A model generated the notes under the pieces. The model saw nothing but the letters and a program-made list of their open reading frames with translations, was not told the origin of the DNA and made no database searches. Shown here one piece after another: positions 16,145 through 25,507 of a DNA stretch of 44,156 nucleotides. Both the position numbers and the translations under genes were made by a program. The number at the start of each line of letters is the position of its first letter. Within the stretch, counting starts at the first letter, position 1. This DNA comes from Bacteroidia bacterium (GTDB lineage: Bacteria > Bacteroidota > Bacteroidia > Flavobacteriales > Flavobacteriaceae), in the NCBI GenBank assembly GCA_030427985.1, contig JAUIBH010000025.1, positions 1 through 44,156 of the forward strand. The letters are read 5' to 3'.

Positions 16145-17836
16145 TTACCGAATCAATTTCTTGTACTTGATACGCTTGGGCATGATATCCGTTCCCAAGC
16201 GTTTCTTTTTGTTCTCTTCATAATCGGAGAAAGAACCTTCAAAGAAATACACCTGCGAATTTCCTTCAAAGGCCAAGATGTGCGTGCAAATCCGATCCAA
16301 GAACCATCTGTCATGAGAAATAATCACCGCACAGCCAGCAAAATTCTCCAGACCTTCTTCCAAGGCACGGAGCGTATTCACATCCAAATCGTTGGTAGGC
16401 TCATCGAGTAGCAGCACGTTTCCTTCTTCTTTCAAGGTCATGGCGAGATGAAGTCGGTTTCTTTCCCCACCGGAAAGCATGCTCACTTTCTTGTTCTGTT
16501 CACTACCTGAGAAGTTAAATCGACTGAGATAAGCCCGGGAATTCACTTGCTTCCCTCCCATCATTACCAATTCTTGCCCATCACTGAAGTTTTCCCAAAT
16601 CGATTTTTCGGGGTCAATGTTGGAGTGACTTTGGTCCACGTAGGCCAATTTGGCTGTGTCCCCAACAATAAATTCACCCTTATCCGGAGTTTCTTCTCCC
16701 ATAATCATTCGGAAAATGGTGGTCTTACCTGCACCGTTAGGACCGATGATACCCACAATTCCCGCTTGTGGTAGGTTGAAGTTTAACTCTTCATACAGCA
16801 ATTTATCGCCATAAGCTTTGCTTACCCCTTTTGCCTCAATGACATTGGTTCCCAGTCTTGGTCCGTTGGGAATATAAATTTCCAACTTCTCTTCCAATTG
16901 CTTTTGGTCTTGGCTGAGGAGTTTATCGTAATTCTTTAAACGTGCTTTTTGCTTGGTCTGCCTACCTTTAGCCCCTTGTCGAACCCATTCCAACTCACGT
17001 TCCAAGGTTTTTTGACGTTTGGAGGCTTGTTTGCTCTCTTGGGCCAAACGTTTGGCTTTCTGATCTAACCAGCTTGAATAATTTCCTTTCCATGGGATAC
17101 CTTCACCCCTATCCAACTCCAAAATCCAACCGGCAACATTGTCCAAGAAATAGCGGTCGTGCGTTACGGCAATTACGGTTCCTTTATATTGGGCCAAGTG
17201 ATGTTCCAACCAATGCACGGATTCCGCATCCAAATGGTTGGTAGGCTCATCCAGTAATAACACATCAGGTTCTTGCAGCAACAAACGGCATAAAGCCACG
17301 CGCCTACGCTCCCCCCCTGATAGTACTGAAATTTTCTTATCAGATTCTGGGGTGCGAAGCGCATCCATCGCGATTTCCAGTTTCGTATCCAGTTCCCAAG
17401 CGTTGGAGGCATCAATTTGGTCTTGCAAAGCTGCCTGTTTATCCATCAGCTTTTGCATCTTGTCCGCATCTTCATAGACTTCAGGCAGACCGAACATGTC
17501 GTTAATTTTGTTGTATTCATCCAGAATGGCAACGGTTTCGGAAACACCTTCCCGCACCACTTCCATTACGGTCTTGTTCTCATCCAATTGCGGCTCTTGT
17601 TCCAAATAGCCAACGGTGTAGCCCGGCGAAAAAACCACATCACCTTGATAGTTCTTATCAACACCTGCGATAATCTTCAACAAGGTGGATTTACCAGAAC
17701 CATTAAGACCCAAAATCCCAATTTTGGCACCGTAAAAGAAACTTAAATAAATGTTTTTGAGTACAGGGGTGTTGGCCGTTTTAAAGGTCTTGGTTACCCC
17801 AGACATTGAAAAAATGACTTTTTTATCGTCTGACAT
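16145..17836 (-). CDS. ettA: Energy-dependent translational throttle protein EttA (ABC-F)
   Basis: The 563-residue ABC-F protein has two nucleotide-binding domains and no membrane segment. Walker A motifs are GLNGSGKST and GPNGAGKTT; signatures are LSGGERRRVALCRLL and LSGGERNRLHLAM; Walker B regions are VLLLDEPTNHLDA and VLLLDEPTNDLD. The linker between the domains contains the ribosome-interacting helices (KRLAQESKQASKRQKTLERE). EttA binds the ribosomal E site and gates the first peptide bond according to ATP/ADP level. The open frame extends 22 codons upstream to 17902, but ATG 17836 gives the conserved start MSDDKKVIFSMSGV and removes an overlap with the upstream gene. Confidence 0.95.
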   Translation of the reverse strand: MSDDKKVIFSMSGVTKTFKTANTPVLKNIYLSFFYGAKIGILGLNGSGKSTLLKIIAGVDKNYQGDVVFSPGYTVGYLEQEPQLDENKTVMEVVREGVSETVAILDEYNKINDMFGLPEVYEDADKMQKLMDKQAALQDQIDASNAWELDTKLEIAMDALRTPESDKKISVLSGGERRRVALCRLLLQEPDVLLLDEPTNHLDAESVHWLEHHLAQYKGTVIAVTHDRYFLDNVAGWILELDRGEGIPWKGNYSSWLDQKAKRLAQESKQASKRQKTLERELEWVRQGAKGRQTKQKARLKNYDKLLSQDQKQLEEKLEIYIPNGPRLGTNVIEAKGVSKAYGDKLLYEELNFNLPQAGIVGIIGPNGAGKTTIFRMIMGEETPDKGEFIVGDTAKLAYVDQSHSNIDPEKSIWENFSDGQELVMMGGKQVNSRAYLSRFNFSGSEQNKKVSMLSGGERNRLHLAMTLKEEGNVLLLDEPTNDLDVNTLRALEEGLENFAGCAVIISHDRWFLDRICTHILAFEGNSQVYFFEGSFSDYEENKKKRLGTDIMPKRIKYKKLIR

Positions 17837-17868
17837 GTAGTTGTTCTTTAAATTGAAAAAGGGGAAGT

Positions 17869-18051
17869 CTAAACCCGACCCTTGAGCGCATTGAATACCC
17901 AAGCCACGGCAAAAAATCCGATACCTACTGCACCAAAGCCGTAACCTGCAACCTCATCATATTTGAAAGCTCCAAGAGCAATCATTCCTATTCCTACAAA
18001 AATCATGATCCATGTAGCCCAAGCGAGCACTGTGTTTTTGTTCATTCCCAT
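17869..18051 (-). CDS. Small CAL67264-type membrane protein
   Basis: The 60-residue protein has two hydrophobic helices (about 8-28 and 36-54) separated by KYDEVAGYG, with the pattern NKNTVLAWATWIMIFVG at the start. It matches a short membrane family restricted to Flavobacteriia and named after a Gramella locus (CAL67264). The function is unknown. The start could be the first ATG (18051) or the ATG two codons later (18045). It lies 32 bases upstream of ettA on the same strand and is likely co-transcribed. Confidence 0.8.
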   Translation of the reverse strand: MGMNKNTVLAWATWIMIFVGIGMIALGAFKYDEVAGYGFGAVGIGFFAVAWVFNALKGRV

Positions 18052-18116
18052 ATAAATCGTTCAGAAGAGGTTCAAATATCGTAAAAAATGAAATAATCCA
18101 AAGGCTTGAACCCGGT

Positions 18117-19100
18117 TTATCCCTCAAAAGGAAAGGTAATTCCGCATTTTTCCCGAATTGTGTCCAATAATTCGGCCACATCCAAGCTGTTTTGATGTGA
18201 CCAAAGGTCACGTTGCAGTTTATTGGCCTTTAAACATTCATGCACCTCTTCAATTTCATACACAAAACCGTTTCCTTTACGAGGTAAGTCGAATTGTTCA
18301 GTCTTCCCATCTTTGAGCAAGGAACATCCATCTGCTTGATGCCACATATTGTCAATAAAAATTTCACCTTTGCTTCCTGAAATTTCTGCTTCCATTTTTG
18401 ATGCGCTGGTCAGACCACTGTACAGCACAGCTTGAGCTGAATCATAATGGAACAGCATGGACGTTTGCAATTCGGTTCCGTTATCCAGAAAATTTGATTT
18501 GGCCATAATTTCTTTCGGCATTCCCAAAATTAAATAGGCTAAGAAAACAGGGTAGATTCCTATGTCCAGCAAAGAGCCTGAAGCCAATTCCGGGTTTAAT
18601 AATCTGGAATCCAACCCGCGGTCCAACCCATAAAATGCAAAATCTGCATGGAGGTAACCCACATCTCCAATAGTTCCGTCATCTACCATTTGCTTTGCTT
18701 TCTGCACCGATGGATTGAATCTAGACCAAAGTCCTTCCATCATAAAAACTTGCCTTGCTTTGGCAGCAGCCACAATTTCCTCTACCTCGGCCCTGTTTAC
18801 ACCCAATGGTTTTTCACAGAGGACATGCTTTCCCGATTTTATGGCTTGAATAGACAAATCCTTGTGAAAGTTATGCGGCGTGGCCACGTAGACAATATCA
18901 ACCGTATCAGAATTGAAAAGCTCGTCATAGCTTCCAAAAACATTTGGAATATTGAATTCATCCGCAAATTGTTGTGCTCTTTCCAAACTTCTGGAGGCTA
19001 CTGCTGCAACCTCCGCATCCTTTACCAGTTTTAAGTCTTCGGTAAAGCTCGTGGCTATATTTCCAGGGCCCACGATGCCCCATTTAATTTTTGTTTCCAT
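18117..19100 (-). CDS. Gfo/Idh/MocA-family oxidoreductase
   Basis: The 327-residue protein begins with a Rossmann nucleotide-binding motif (KWGIVGPGNIATSFTEDL) and shows the family motif LCEKPLGVNRAEVEE near residue 95, whose Lys is catalytic. The C-terminal alpha/beta substrate domain starts near 125 (MEGLWSRFNPSVQKAKQMVD). It is an NAD(P)-dependent dehydrogenase, probably on a sugar, inositol or dihydrodiol-type substrate; the dimeric dihydrodiol dehydrogenase-like subgroup fits best. No sugar-catabolism neighbours are present to narrow it. It is divergent from the carboxylase beta gene. Confidence 0.9.
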   Translation of the reverse strand: METKIKWGIVGPGNIATSFTEDLKLVKDAEVAAVASRSLERAQQFADEFNIPNVFGSYDELFNSDTVDIVYVATPHNFHKDLSIQAIKSGKHVLCEKPLGVNRAEVEEIVAAAKARQVFMMEGLWSRFNPSVQKAKQMVDDGTIGDVGYLHADFAFYGLDRGLDSRLLNPELASGSLLDIGIYPVFLAYLILGMPKEIMAKSNFLDNGTELQTSMLFHYDSAQAVLYSGLTSASKMEAEISGSKGEIFIDNMWHQADGCSLLKDGKTEQFDLPRKGNGFVYEIEEVHECLKANKLQRDLWSHQNSLDVAELLDTIREKCGITFPFEG

Positions 19101-19107
19101 ATTACCT

Positions 19108-19115
19108 CAAAAGTA
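19108..19115 (-). promoter_or_regulatory. Candidate -7 box for the Gfo/Idh/MocA gene
   Basis: On the minus strand the bases read TACTTTTG, an exact TAnnTTTG match. The inferred start point is only about two bases before the ATG at 19100, so the mRNA would be almost leaderless. No -33 TTG is evident. Confidence 0.3.
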
Positions 19116-19165
19116 ATGATTATAACTCCTTATCTTTAACCGATAGCAAGAAATTGATAGTGCCT

Positions 19166-20794
19166 ATGGATATCGACTTCAATAAAAATGAAGACCATAA
19201 TAAATTAATGCTCTCCGAACTTCGGAAAAGGCTCGCCGCAGTAAAATTGGGCGGGGGCAAAAAACGCATTGAAAAGCACCATGAAAAAGGCAAAATGACG
19301 GCCCGGGAACGTATTGATTACCTTTTGGATGCCAAATCGCCAGCCATTGAAATTGGAGCATTTGCTGGTGATGGCATGTACGAAGAACATGGAGGATGCC
19401 CTTCAGGAGGAGTTGTAGTGAAGGTGGGCTATGTGAAGGGAAAGCAATGTGTAGTTGTCGCTAACGATGCTACGGTAAAAGCTGGGGCTTGGTTTCCCAT
19501 CACCGGGAAGAAGAATTTAAGGGCACAGGAAATTTCCATAGAAAACCAACTGCCTATCATTTATTTGGTGGACAGTGCTGGAGTATACCTTCCCATGCAG
19601 GACGAGATATTTCCGGATAAGGAACATTTTGGCCGAATTTTCAGAAACAATGCCGTGATGAGCAGCATGGGGATTACCCAAATTGCTGCAGTTATGGGCA
19701 GTTGTGTGGCAGGAGGCGCCTATTTGCCTATTATGAGCGATGAAGCTCTTATTGTGGACAAAACAGGAAGTATTTTTTTGGCCGGCAGCTATTTGGTCAA
19801 AGCGGCCATTGGAGAAAATATTGACAATGAAACTTTGGGCGGTGCCACCACCCATTCAGAAATCAGTGGAGTGACTGATTATAAAGCCAAGGATGATAAA
19901 GATGCACTGGACAAAATCAAGAACATCGTAGATAAAATCGGAGATTTTGAAAAGGCAGGATTTAACCGGGCCAAATCGAAAGCCCCAGCCGAAAACCAAG
20001 AAGATATTTATGGAATACTGCCAGCTTCCAGAAGTGAACAATACGACATGCTGGAAATCATAAAACGGCTGGTGGATGATTCTGATTTTGAACAATACAA
20101 AGAAGGCTATGGCAAAACCATTTTAACAGGCTATGCCCGCATTGATGGTTGGGCCGTGGGTATTGTAGCCAATCAGCGGAAGGTAGTCAAAACCAAAAAT
20201 GGGGAAATGCAGTTTGGTGGGGTCATTTATTCCGATTCTGCGGATAAAGCTACCCGATTTATTGCCAATTGCAACCAAAAGAAAATTCCGTTGGTGTTCC
20301 TGCAAGATGTGACTGGCTTTATGGTGGGCAGCAAAAGTGAACATGGCGGCATTATTAAGGATGGCGCCAAAATGGTAAATGCAGTGAGCAATTCCGTGGT
20401 ACCCAAATTCACGATTGTCATTGGAAACAGCTACGGCGCTGGGAATTATGCTATGTGTGGCAAGGCTTATGACCCAAGACTTATTGTGGCTTGGCCCAGT
20501 GCAGAGCTTGCGGTGATGAGTGGAAATTCTGCAGCCAAAGTATTAATGCAGATTGAAAAAGCTTCGTTGGAGAAAAGTGGTCAGCCTGTTGATGCTGAAA
20601 AGGAAAAAGAACTTTTTAATAAAATCAAAAAACGGTACGACGACCAAATATCCCCTTACTATGCAGCCGCAAGACTGTGGACGGATGCCATTATAGATCC
20701 TTTGGACACAAGAAAATGGGTGTCGATGGGTATTGAGGCCGCCAATCATGCACCAAGTAACAAAAAGTTTAATATGGGAGTGCTTCAGGTGTGA
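19166..20794 (+). CDS. Acyl-CoA carboxylase, carboxyltransferase (beta) subunit
   Basis: The 542-residue product is a full carboxyltransferase of the propionyl-/methylcrotonyl-CoA carboxylase type. It has KMTARERIDYLLD near the start, GGSVxAG-like oxyanion regions (AAVMGSCVAGGAYLPIMSDE, and later IVIGNSYGAGNYAMCGKAYD) and the C-terminal YYAAARLWTDAIIDP. It transfers CO2 from biotin to an acyl-CoA; the biotin-carrying alpha subunit is not in this window. The open frame extends to ATG 19091, which would overlap the divergent gene's start. ATG 19166 gives the usual N-terminus and is preferred. The segment order suits a methylcrotonyl- or geranyl-CoA-like subgroup, but this is uncertain. A near-match -7 box TATCTTTA lies at 19131-19138. 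Confidence 0.92.
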   Translation: MDIDFNKNEDHNKLMLSELRKRLAAVKLGGGKKRIEKHHEKGKMTARERIDYLLDAKSPAIEIGAFAGDGMYEEHGGCPSGGVVVKVGYVKGKQCVVVANDATVKAGAWFPITGKKNLRAQEISIENQLPIIYLVDSAGVYLPMQDEIFPDKEHFGRIFRNNAVMSSMGITQIAAVMGSCVAGGAYLPIMSDEALIVDKTGSIFLAGSYLVKAAIGENIDNETLGGATTHSEISGVTDYKAKDDKDALDKIKNIVDKIGDFEKAGFNRAKSKAPAENQEDIYGILPASRSEQYDMLEIIKRLVDDSDFEQYKEGYGKTILTGYARIDGWAVGIVANQRKVVKTKNGEMQFGGVIYSDSADKATRFIANCNQKKIPLVFLQDVTGFMVGSKSEHGGIIKDGAKMVNAVSNSVVPKFTIVIGNSYGAGNYAMCGKAYDPRLIVAWPSAELAVMSGNSAAKVLMQIEKASLEKSGQPVDAEKEKELFNKIKKRYDDQISPYYAAARLWTDAIIDPLDTRKWVSMGIEAANHAPSNKKFNMGVLQV

Positions 20795-22960
20795 TTACTC
20801 TACAGTGAACCGGGCCAATTGTTGTTCCTCTCCTACTTCCTGAAGTCGAACCATAAACACTTCACTTCGCTGGTTGGGTTTTCCGAAATTGTATTGTACC
20901 GTACATTTTAAAAATGTGGCTGCCTTATTTTTTGGGGTTCTGTTGCCCAAATATGTCGCGTTCAATATCCATTCACCTTTGGTCTCTGCTCCTACAATTT
21001 CAAATTGTTCGGTTGAATTTCCATGTTGCAGTTCTTGTAAAATTCGGTTTCTGTCGCCAATTTCGGTGTGTTCCCATGTGAAAAATCGTTTCTGTGGATT
21101 CACAAATTGTACTGAAAATTCGGCATCGGGCACGCTCCAACTCAAAATTAATCGCCCGTTATAGGTTACATTGTTCCTGTACTTAGGGTCCACTTTATCA
21201 ATGTTCAACTTTGATCTATGGTTATTGACCATATTTCGTATTTCCGTACCCACTACTTTTTCCATTGAACTAAAGTTCAATTGGAGATTTGCACTTCCAG
21301 TAACCATTGCATTGAACATATTCAAAGCTTCTTGAAAATTTCCAGCATTTTTTTGGGCCAAGGCCACATCAAAATAGGATTGGGTTTTGTTCGGAAACAA
21401 TTCCAACAGCTTATCAGCCGCAACTACACCCATTTTATGATTTTCTTGTTCAGTACATTGTAGAAACAGAGCACGCAATGCATCGTAAGATGGGTTTTCT
21501 ATTTCCAGTATATTGGATAAAATTCGCTCCGCCAACTCTGGGCTCGATGCAAGAAAAAAGTTGGACACATCCAAAAAATATTCTGGAACGTTCCGATATG
21601 CTTCCCTTTGATTCAAATAAATATCATACGCTTCCCTGACGTTTTTTCCTTTTTTAAGCTCTTTTAAGTAAGGTGTGACCAACGTTTTGTTGTTCACCTT
21701 AATTTTATCCTCATAAATGTTATCCCGTAAACGGGCCATATCAGGCTTTTCACTAGTTTCTTTGGCGTAGTTTGCCGTTTTGGAAGTAATCAGAAGCACT
21801 CCATTAACCCCAAGGCTACCGTATTTGTTTGTTGCTGCCAATCCTTTTAAAACGGTAATGTCAGCTATGTTTTCAGGGTTGATGAAATCTGAACTAAAGA
21901 CCGTGCCACTTGCCGAATCGGACTGGCGTAATGGCACACCATCAATAACAATCAACCCGTATACATTTCCCAACAAGCTCATTCTTGGCCGCATGGTCAC
22001 CTGGCTCAAATCATCACCTTGTCCAAGATTTACCCCAGAAAATTTACCTTGAATAGCCATGTCCGGAGTGGAGGCTGCATCCGAAATATCATCACTGGAA
22101 ATGGATTGTACGGCATACCCAACCTTATCTCTATTTTCTTCGCCATAACCTGTTGTGATGGTTTCTACTGGTTCACTTTTTCTTTCACTCACTACTACTT
22201 CCTGAAGCTGAATTCCCTGGTCTTCCAATGAAAAATTAAGCGTATTGGTTTCCCCCAACACCTGTTTTTCAATTTTATTCCCGTAAGCAATCACTAATGT
22301 GTCCCCTACTCTTCCATCAATGGAAAAACCACCTGTTGCATTGGACCTTACCCTATTACCATCATTGCCTTCTACATAAATTTCAGCACCTTCCAATCCC
22401 ATTGTTCCGCTATATATAGTTCCGTTGTATTCCGAAAGGTTATCTATAGTGGCATCTGGGTCCCTTTTTTCATTAAAATCCACCAAATTTCCATTATTCA
22501 CAATGGACAAGAGGTTTAAGCTGGCTTTATCAAAGCTTTTATTACTGTTGATGATATACAGTTCCCCACTGAAATTGGGAGTTCCATTGCTCAGATTTTG
22601 CCCACCATCCGTAAAAAGCAGTACATCTCCTGTATCTACATAACTACTCAAGGATGCATAGGAAGTGGCCCCATCGTACTGCAATTCTTCAAGTTTTTGT
22701 TTAATGGCAGACCAATCACTTGAAGTCACTTGGTAGGTATCTTTTGAAAGAACCTGATTGCTAAAAGTTATTAGACTCACCTGGGCATTTTGGACGGTTT
22801 TAAAGTACGCATCCAAAAAATAGTAATCTTTTTCAGTGTCTCTATTCTTCATGGAAAGGGACACATCCCAACAAATGGAGACATTTTTGGAGTCTTGTGC
22901 GTAACCATAGCCCCCTAAAATCAAACAAATGAATACGATTATTTTTTTTAACAAGTTCAT
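20795..22960 (-). CDS. VWA / CarboxypepD_reg / SusC-like plug / TPR-like protein without a barrel
   Basis: The 721-residue protein has a signal peptide ending in YGYAQ. Residues 26-165 form a von Willebrand A-like domain with an intact MIDAS: Asp32, Ser34 and Ser36 in WDVSLSM, Thr99 in DGATSYASL, and Asp118 in LLFTDGGQ. A CarboxypepD_reg-like domain follows (about 178-250; YSGTMGLEGAEIYVEGNDGN). Next is a SusC-type plug (about 265-395; VGYAVQSISSDDISDAASTP, YGLIVIDGVPL, ADITVLKGLAATNKYGSLGV, VLLITSK). The rest is TPR-like helices (about 430-580) and a beta-rich end. No beta-barrel follows, so it cannot be a transporter. It is probably periplasmic or surface attached, perhaps binding another outer membrane complex. 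It converges on the carboxylase gene with no gap. Confidence 0.85.
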   Translation of the reverse strand: MNLLKKIIVFICLILGGYGYAQDSKNVSICWDVSLSMKNRDTEKDYYFLDAYFKTVQNAQVSLITFSNQVLSKDTYQVTSSDWSAIKQKLEELQYDGATSYASLSSYVDTGDVLLFTDGGQNLSNGTPNFSGELYIINSNKSFDKASLNLLSIVNNGNLVDFNEKRDPDATIDNLSEYNGTIYSGTMGLEGAEIYVEGNDGNRVRSNATGGFSIDGRVGDTLVIAYGNKIEKQVLGETNTLNFSLEDQGIQLQEVVVSERKSEPVETITTGYGEENRDKVGYAVQSISSDDISDAASTPDMAIQGKFSGVNLGQGDDLSQVTMRPRMSLLGNVYGLIVIDGVPLRQSDSASGTVFSSDFINPENIADITVLKGLAATNKYGSLGVNGVLLITSKTANYAKETSEKPDMARLRDNIYEDKIKVNNKTLVTPYLKELKKGKNVREAYDIYLNQREAYRNVPEYFLDVSNFFLASSPELAERILSNILEIENPSYDALRALFLQCTEQENHKMGVVAADKLLELFPNKTQSYFDVALAQKNAGNFQEALNMFNAMVTGSANLQLNFSSMEKVVGTEIRNMVNNHRSKLNIDKVDPKYRNNVTYNGRLILSWSVPDAEFSVQFVNPQKRFFTWEHTEIGDRNRILQELQHGNSTEQFEIVGAETKGEWILNATYLGNRTPKNKAATFLKCTVQYNFGKPNQRSEVFMVRLQEVGEEQQLARFTVE

Positions 22961-23057
22961 TTTTAAATCATTACCACACTACAACTAGATGCTAAACTAA
23001 AAATATTGATTGATTTTCAGTTGTATAAAATAGGCTTCAAACAAGAAAAACTCTTTT

Positions 23058-24404
23058 TCAATATCCCTGTTGTGGTTTCACCCTTGGAATCAACAACAAT
23101 TCCGTTTGTCGCCCATTGACATACCGAAATCCTTCCTCTCCAAAAAAACCAGCTTCTTCCAACATTATACGGATATCCCGGTTCCATTCCGGAATGTTCA
23201 CGGTGGCATTGAGCTCTATGGCGTAGACCGTATTGGGATTAAGTGGATAATTATCGCCATCATCTTTTCGAATCCCTCCCTGAGAATCCCACATCCCAAT
23301 GGTAGTTCCTGCAGAATGGCCGTACATTCCCAAAGGATGGGTATAAATGGCAGGTTGCAAGCCGGCATCCTTGGCATCTTGCAGGGATTGGGCCAAAATA
23401 TCATTTCCAACCCTTCCCTTAACCATATTCTTGGTCAAGAAATCCTGCACACGATTACCATCATATAGGGCATTGACCAAAAAGGAAGGGGCTTCTGTCT
23501 CTTCAGGTTTTAGCACATAAGCCAACTCTTGGCAATCTGTGTTAAGACGGAGATAGGTTATTCCAAAATCGCAATGCAGCAAATCACCCGGCATAATCAC
23601 CAAATCATCTGGTCTGCCTGAAAAGGAATAGAGATGACTTACCAATTCTTCACTGGTACGCTGAATGTCCACCGTAGGATGAAACCAAGTTTCCAATCCC
23701 AAATCGGTCACCTTTTGCCGCATCCACCACTCTACCTCGGTGGTCGTTGTAATGCCCGGGGTGATGACTTTTTCCGAAAAAGCTTCTGCAATAATGTCGT
23801 GGGTAATGTCCACCAGTTGGTCATAAATTACCATTTCCCGTTCGGTGCGGGTTTCAATCCAACGTACCGCCAATTGTTCTGCTGATTGCACTTTGGAATG
23901 CTGCTTTTTGGGAAGATTGGCCATGAACTCATCGTAATCGGTCTTATCCAAACCATCAGCAATATTGTGATCTTTGGAAAAATTAAGGGCTATTTTATTT
24001 GGGTTCCGCTCTTCAATCAATTGCATCAAGCGTTTCCACTGATTGGGTTCTTTTTCCTTATCCCAGGCCGAAACAATGCTCTTACCAATATTGTAACGGG
24101 CCACGGCCAATTTATCGATGGTATTTTTTTCCTTGTTCCGATAAAAGAGCAGGATGGTTCTTCTTCGGGCATTCAACCAAGTGGCCGGAAGCATGGTTCG
24201 TAGCACAGGGTCTTCATTGTACTCTCTTGAAATGAGCACCCACATATCAATCCCCGTGTCATCCATAAGTTTTGGAAGTAGGACATTGAAGCGTTCTTCA
24301 AGGATTTCATCCACTACTCTGGCTCTTTCCACTTCTGGAAGGATTTGTTGGGCTTGGATAGAAAAAACAGTGATTAAGGCAAGAGAAAATAGAAGTTGTT
24401 TCAT
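23058..24404 (-). CDS. Secreted M24-family (creatinase fold) metallopeptidase
   Basis: The 448-residue protein has a signal peptide (ending SIQAQQ), a creatinase-like N-terminal domain, and a pita-bread domain with the five metal ligands in order: Asp in HCDFGITYLRLNTD (two Asp), His in MYGHSAGTTIG, Glu in AIELNATV and Glu in GRQTELLLIP. It is likely an Xaa-Pro aminopeptidase-like or dipeptidase enzyme acting on peptides in the periplasm. Secretion is unusual for classical PepP/PepQ but common for this Bacteroidota subgroup. It lies downstream of menE on the same strand with a 32-base gap, so it may be read through from the men operon. Confidence 0.9.
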   Translation of the reverse strand: MKQLLFSLALITVFSIQAQQILPEVERARVVDEILEERFNVLLPKLMDDTGIDMWVLISREYNEDPVLRTMLPATWLNARRRTILLFYRNKEKNTIDKLAVARYNIGKSIVSAWDKEKEPNQWKRLMQLIEERNPNKIALNFSKDHNIADGLDKTDYDEFMANLPKKQHSKVQSAEQLAVRWIETRTEREMVIYDQLVDITHDIIAEAFSEKVITPGITTTTEVEWWMRQKVTDLGLETWFHPTVDIQRTSEELVSHLYSFSGRPDDLVIMPGDLLHCDFGITYLRLNTDCQELAYVLKPEETEAPSFLVNALYDGNRVQDFLTKNMVKGRVGNDILAQSLQDAKDAGLQPAIYTHPLGMYGHSAGTTIGMWDSQGGIRKDDGDNYPLNPNTVYAIELNATVNIPEWNRDIRIMLEEAGFFGEEGFRYVNGRQTELLLIPRVKPQQGY

Positions 24405-24436
24405 GTAGTTTAGTTTATCCAGTCAAAATACAAAAC

Positions 24437-25507
24437 TTACCGTATTTGCTGTATTATTTTTTTACGTTGGATTTTTCCGGTTTTGGTTTCGATAAAAGGT
24501 TTAAATGCATAGACTTCTTTGGGTGCTTCGTACTTGTGTATGCCTTTGATATTTTTAATTCTATCAAGCAAAGTTTCAGAATCAACTTGAGATTCTTCTA
24601 TGACCAAAACCAATTTTTGACCCAAAGCATCATCGGGAAGTCCGGCAACAAAAAAACGGGAATTAATAATGGTAGACAGTTTTTTTTCGATTTGTTCGGG
24701 AATCAATTTAATACCTCCTGAGTTGATGATAGAATCATATCTTCCCAACCATTTAAATTGATTTTCGCTGATCAATTCTACTACATCGTTGGTCACTATT
24801 TTGTGATGCGAAATTTTGGGGGCGTCAATGACCAAACAACCTCTTTCATCCGCTGAAATATTGATATTGGGGAGGGTTTCAAAATAGTCAGCATCACCGC
24901 CAATCCTTTTTACGGCAATATGGGTAATGGTCTCCGTCATTCCATAGGTCTCAAAAGCATGTATTGACCGCTGATTTAGGGTGCTACGTAAATTTGAATC
25001 AACCGGCGCCCCACCAATGATCAGCGTTTTTATCCTATCCAGCTGATTTATGGAACTTTTCACTTGCAAAGGAACCATCGCCACAAAATCGTAGGACTTA
25101 TTGTGAGTTGGTAATGGAGTAGATGACGGTTCTACATAATCCAAATGCAAACCCAAGACCATGGCTCTGACCAGCATCATTTTTCCTGCAATTCCAGAGC
25201 AGGGCAAACACAATAAGGCAGTATTGGTGGGTTTAATATTGAAGTATTCCCCAGTGGCCCATGCCGAATTTACCATGTGTTCTTTCTGCAAGACAATTTT
25301 TTTGGGTTTGCCTGTAGATCCCGAAGTGAACACTTCCAATGTTGGATTGTTTGAAGTCCAATCCAAGATAAAATCCCCAATGGAATGCTCAAATGGCTCA
25401 CCTTCTTTGACTAGGCTGTAGCCAATCTCTTTTAGGTCTTCTAAATCATACGAAGTACCGTTGAGCTTAAAATTGGGATGGATGTTATGCCAAATTGGAT
25501 TCTCCAT
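24437..25507 (-). CDS. menE: o-Succinylbenzoate-CoA ligase
   Basis: The 356-residue AMP-forming ligase shows the P-loop TSGSTGKPK (residues 61-69), the A5 motif YGMTETITH, the A7 region WLGRYDSIINSGGIKLIPEQ and the C-terminal catalytic Lys in TKTGKIQRKK. It is shorter than Bacillus MenE because the N-terminal part is reduced, as is usual in Flavobacteriia. It activates o-succinylbenzoate to its CoA thioester in menaquinone synthesis. Its start overlaps the upstream CPBP protease gene by 23 bases, and that gene overlaps menC, so the three form a translationally coupled unit. The position beside menC makes the substrate assignment strong. Confidence 0.93.
   Translation of the reverse strand: MENPIWHNIHPNFKLNGTSYDLEDLKEIGYSLVKEGEPFEHSIGDFILDWTSNNPTLEVFTSGSTGKPKKIVLQKEHMVNSAWATGEYFNIKPTNTALLCLPCSGIAGKMMLVRAMVLGLHLDYVEPSSTPLPTHNKSYDFVAMVPLQVKSSINQLDRIKTLIIGGAPVDSNLRSTLNQRSIHAFETYGMTETITHIAVKRIGGDADYFETLPNINISADERGCLVIDAPKISHHKIVTNDVVELISENQFKWLGRYDSIINSGGIKLIPEQIEKKLSTIINSRFFVAGLPDDALGQKLVLVIEESQVDSETLLDRIKNIKGIHKYEAPKEVYAFKPFIETKTGKIQRKKIIQQIR

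Noticed and set aside
17837-17902. 22-residue N-terminal extension of EttA
   Set aside because: It overlaps the small membrane protein gene and is not part of the conserved ABC-F start, which begins at ATG 17836.
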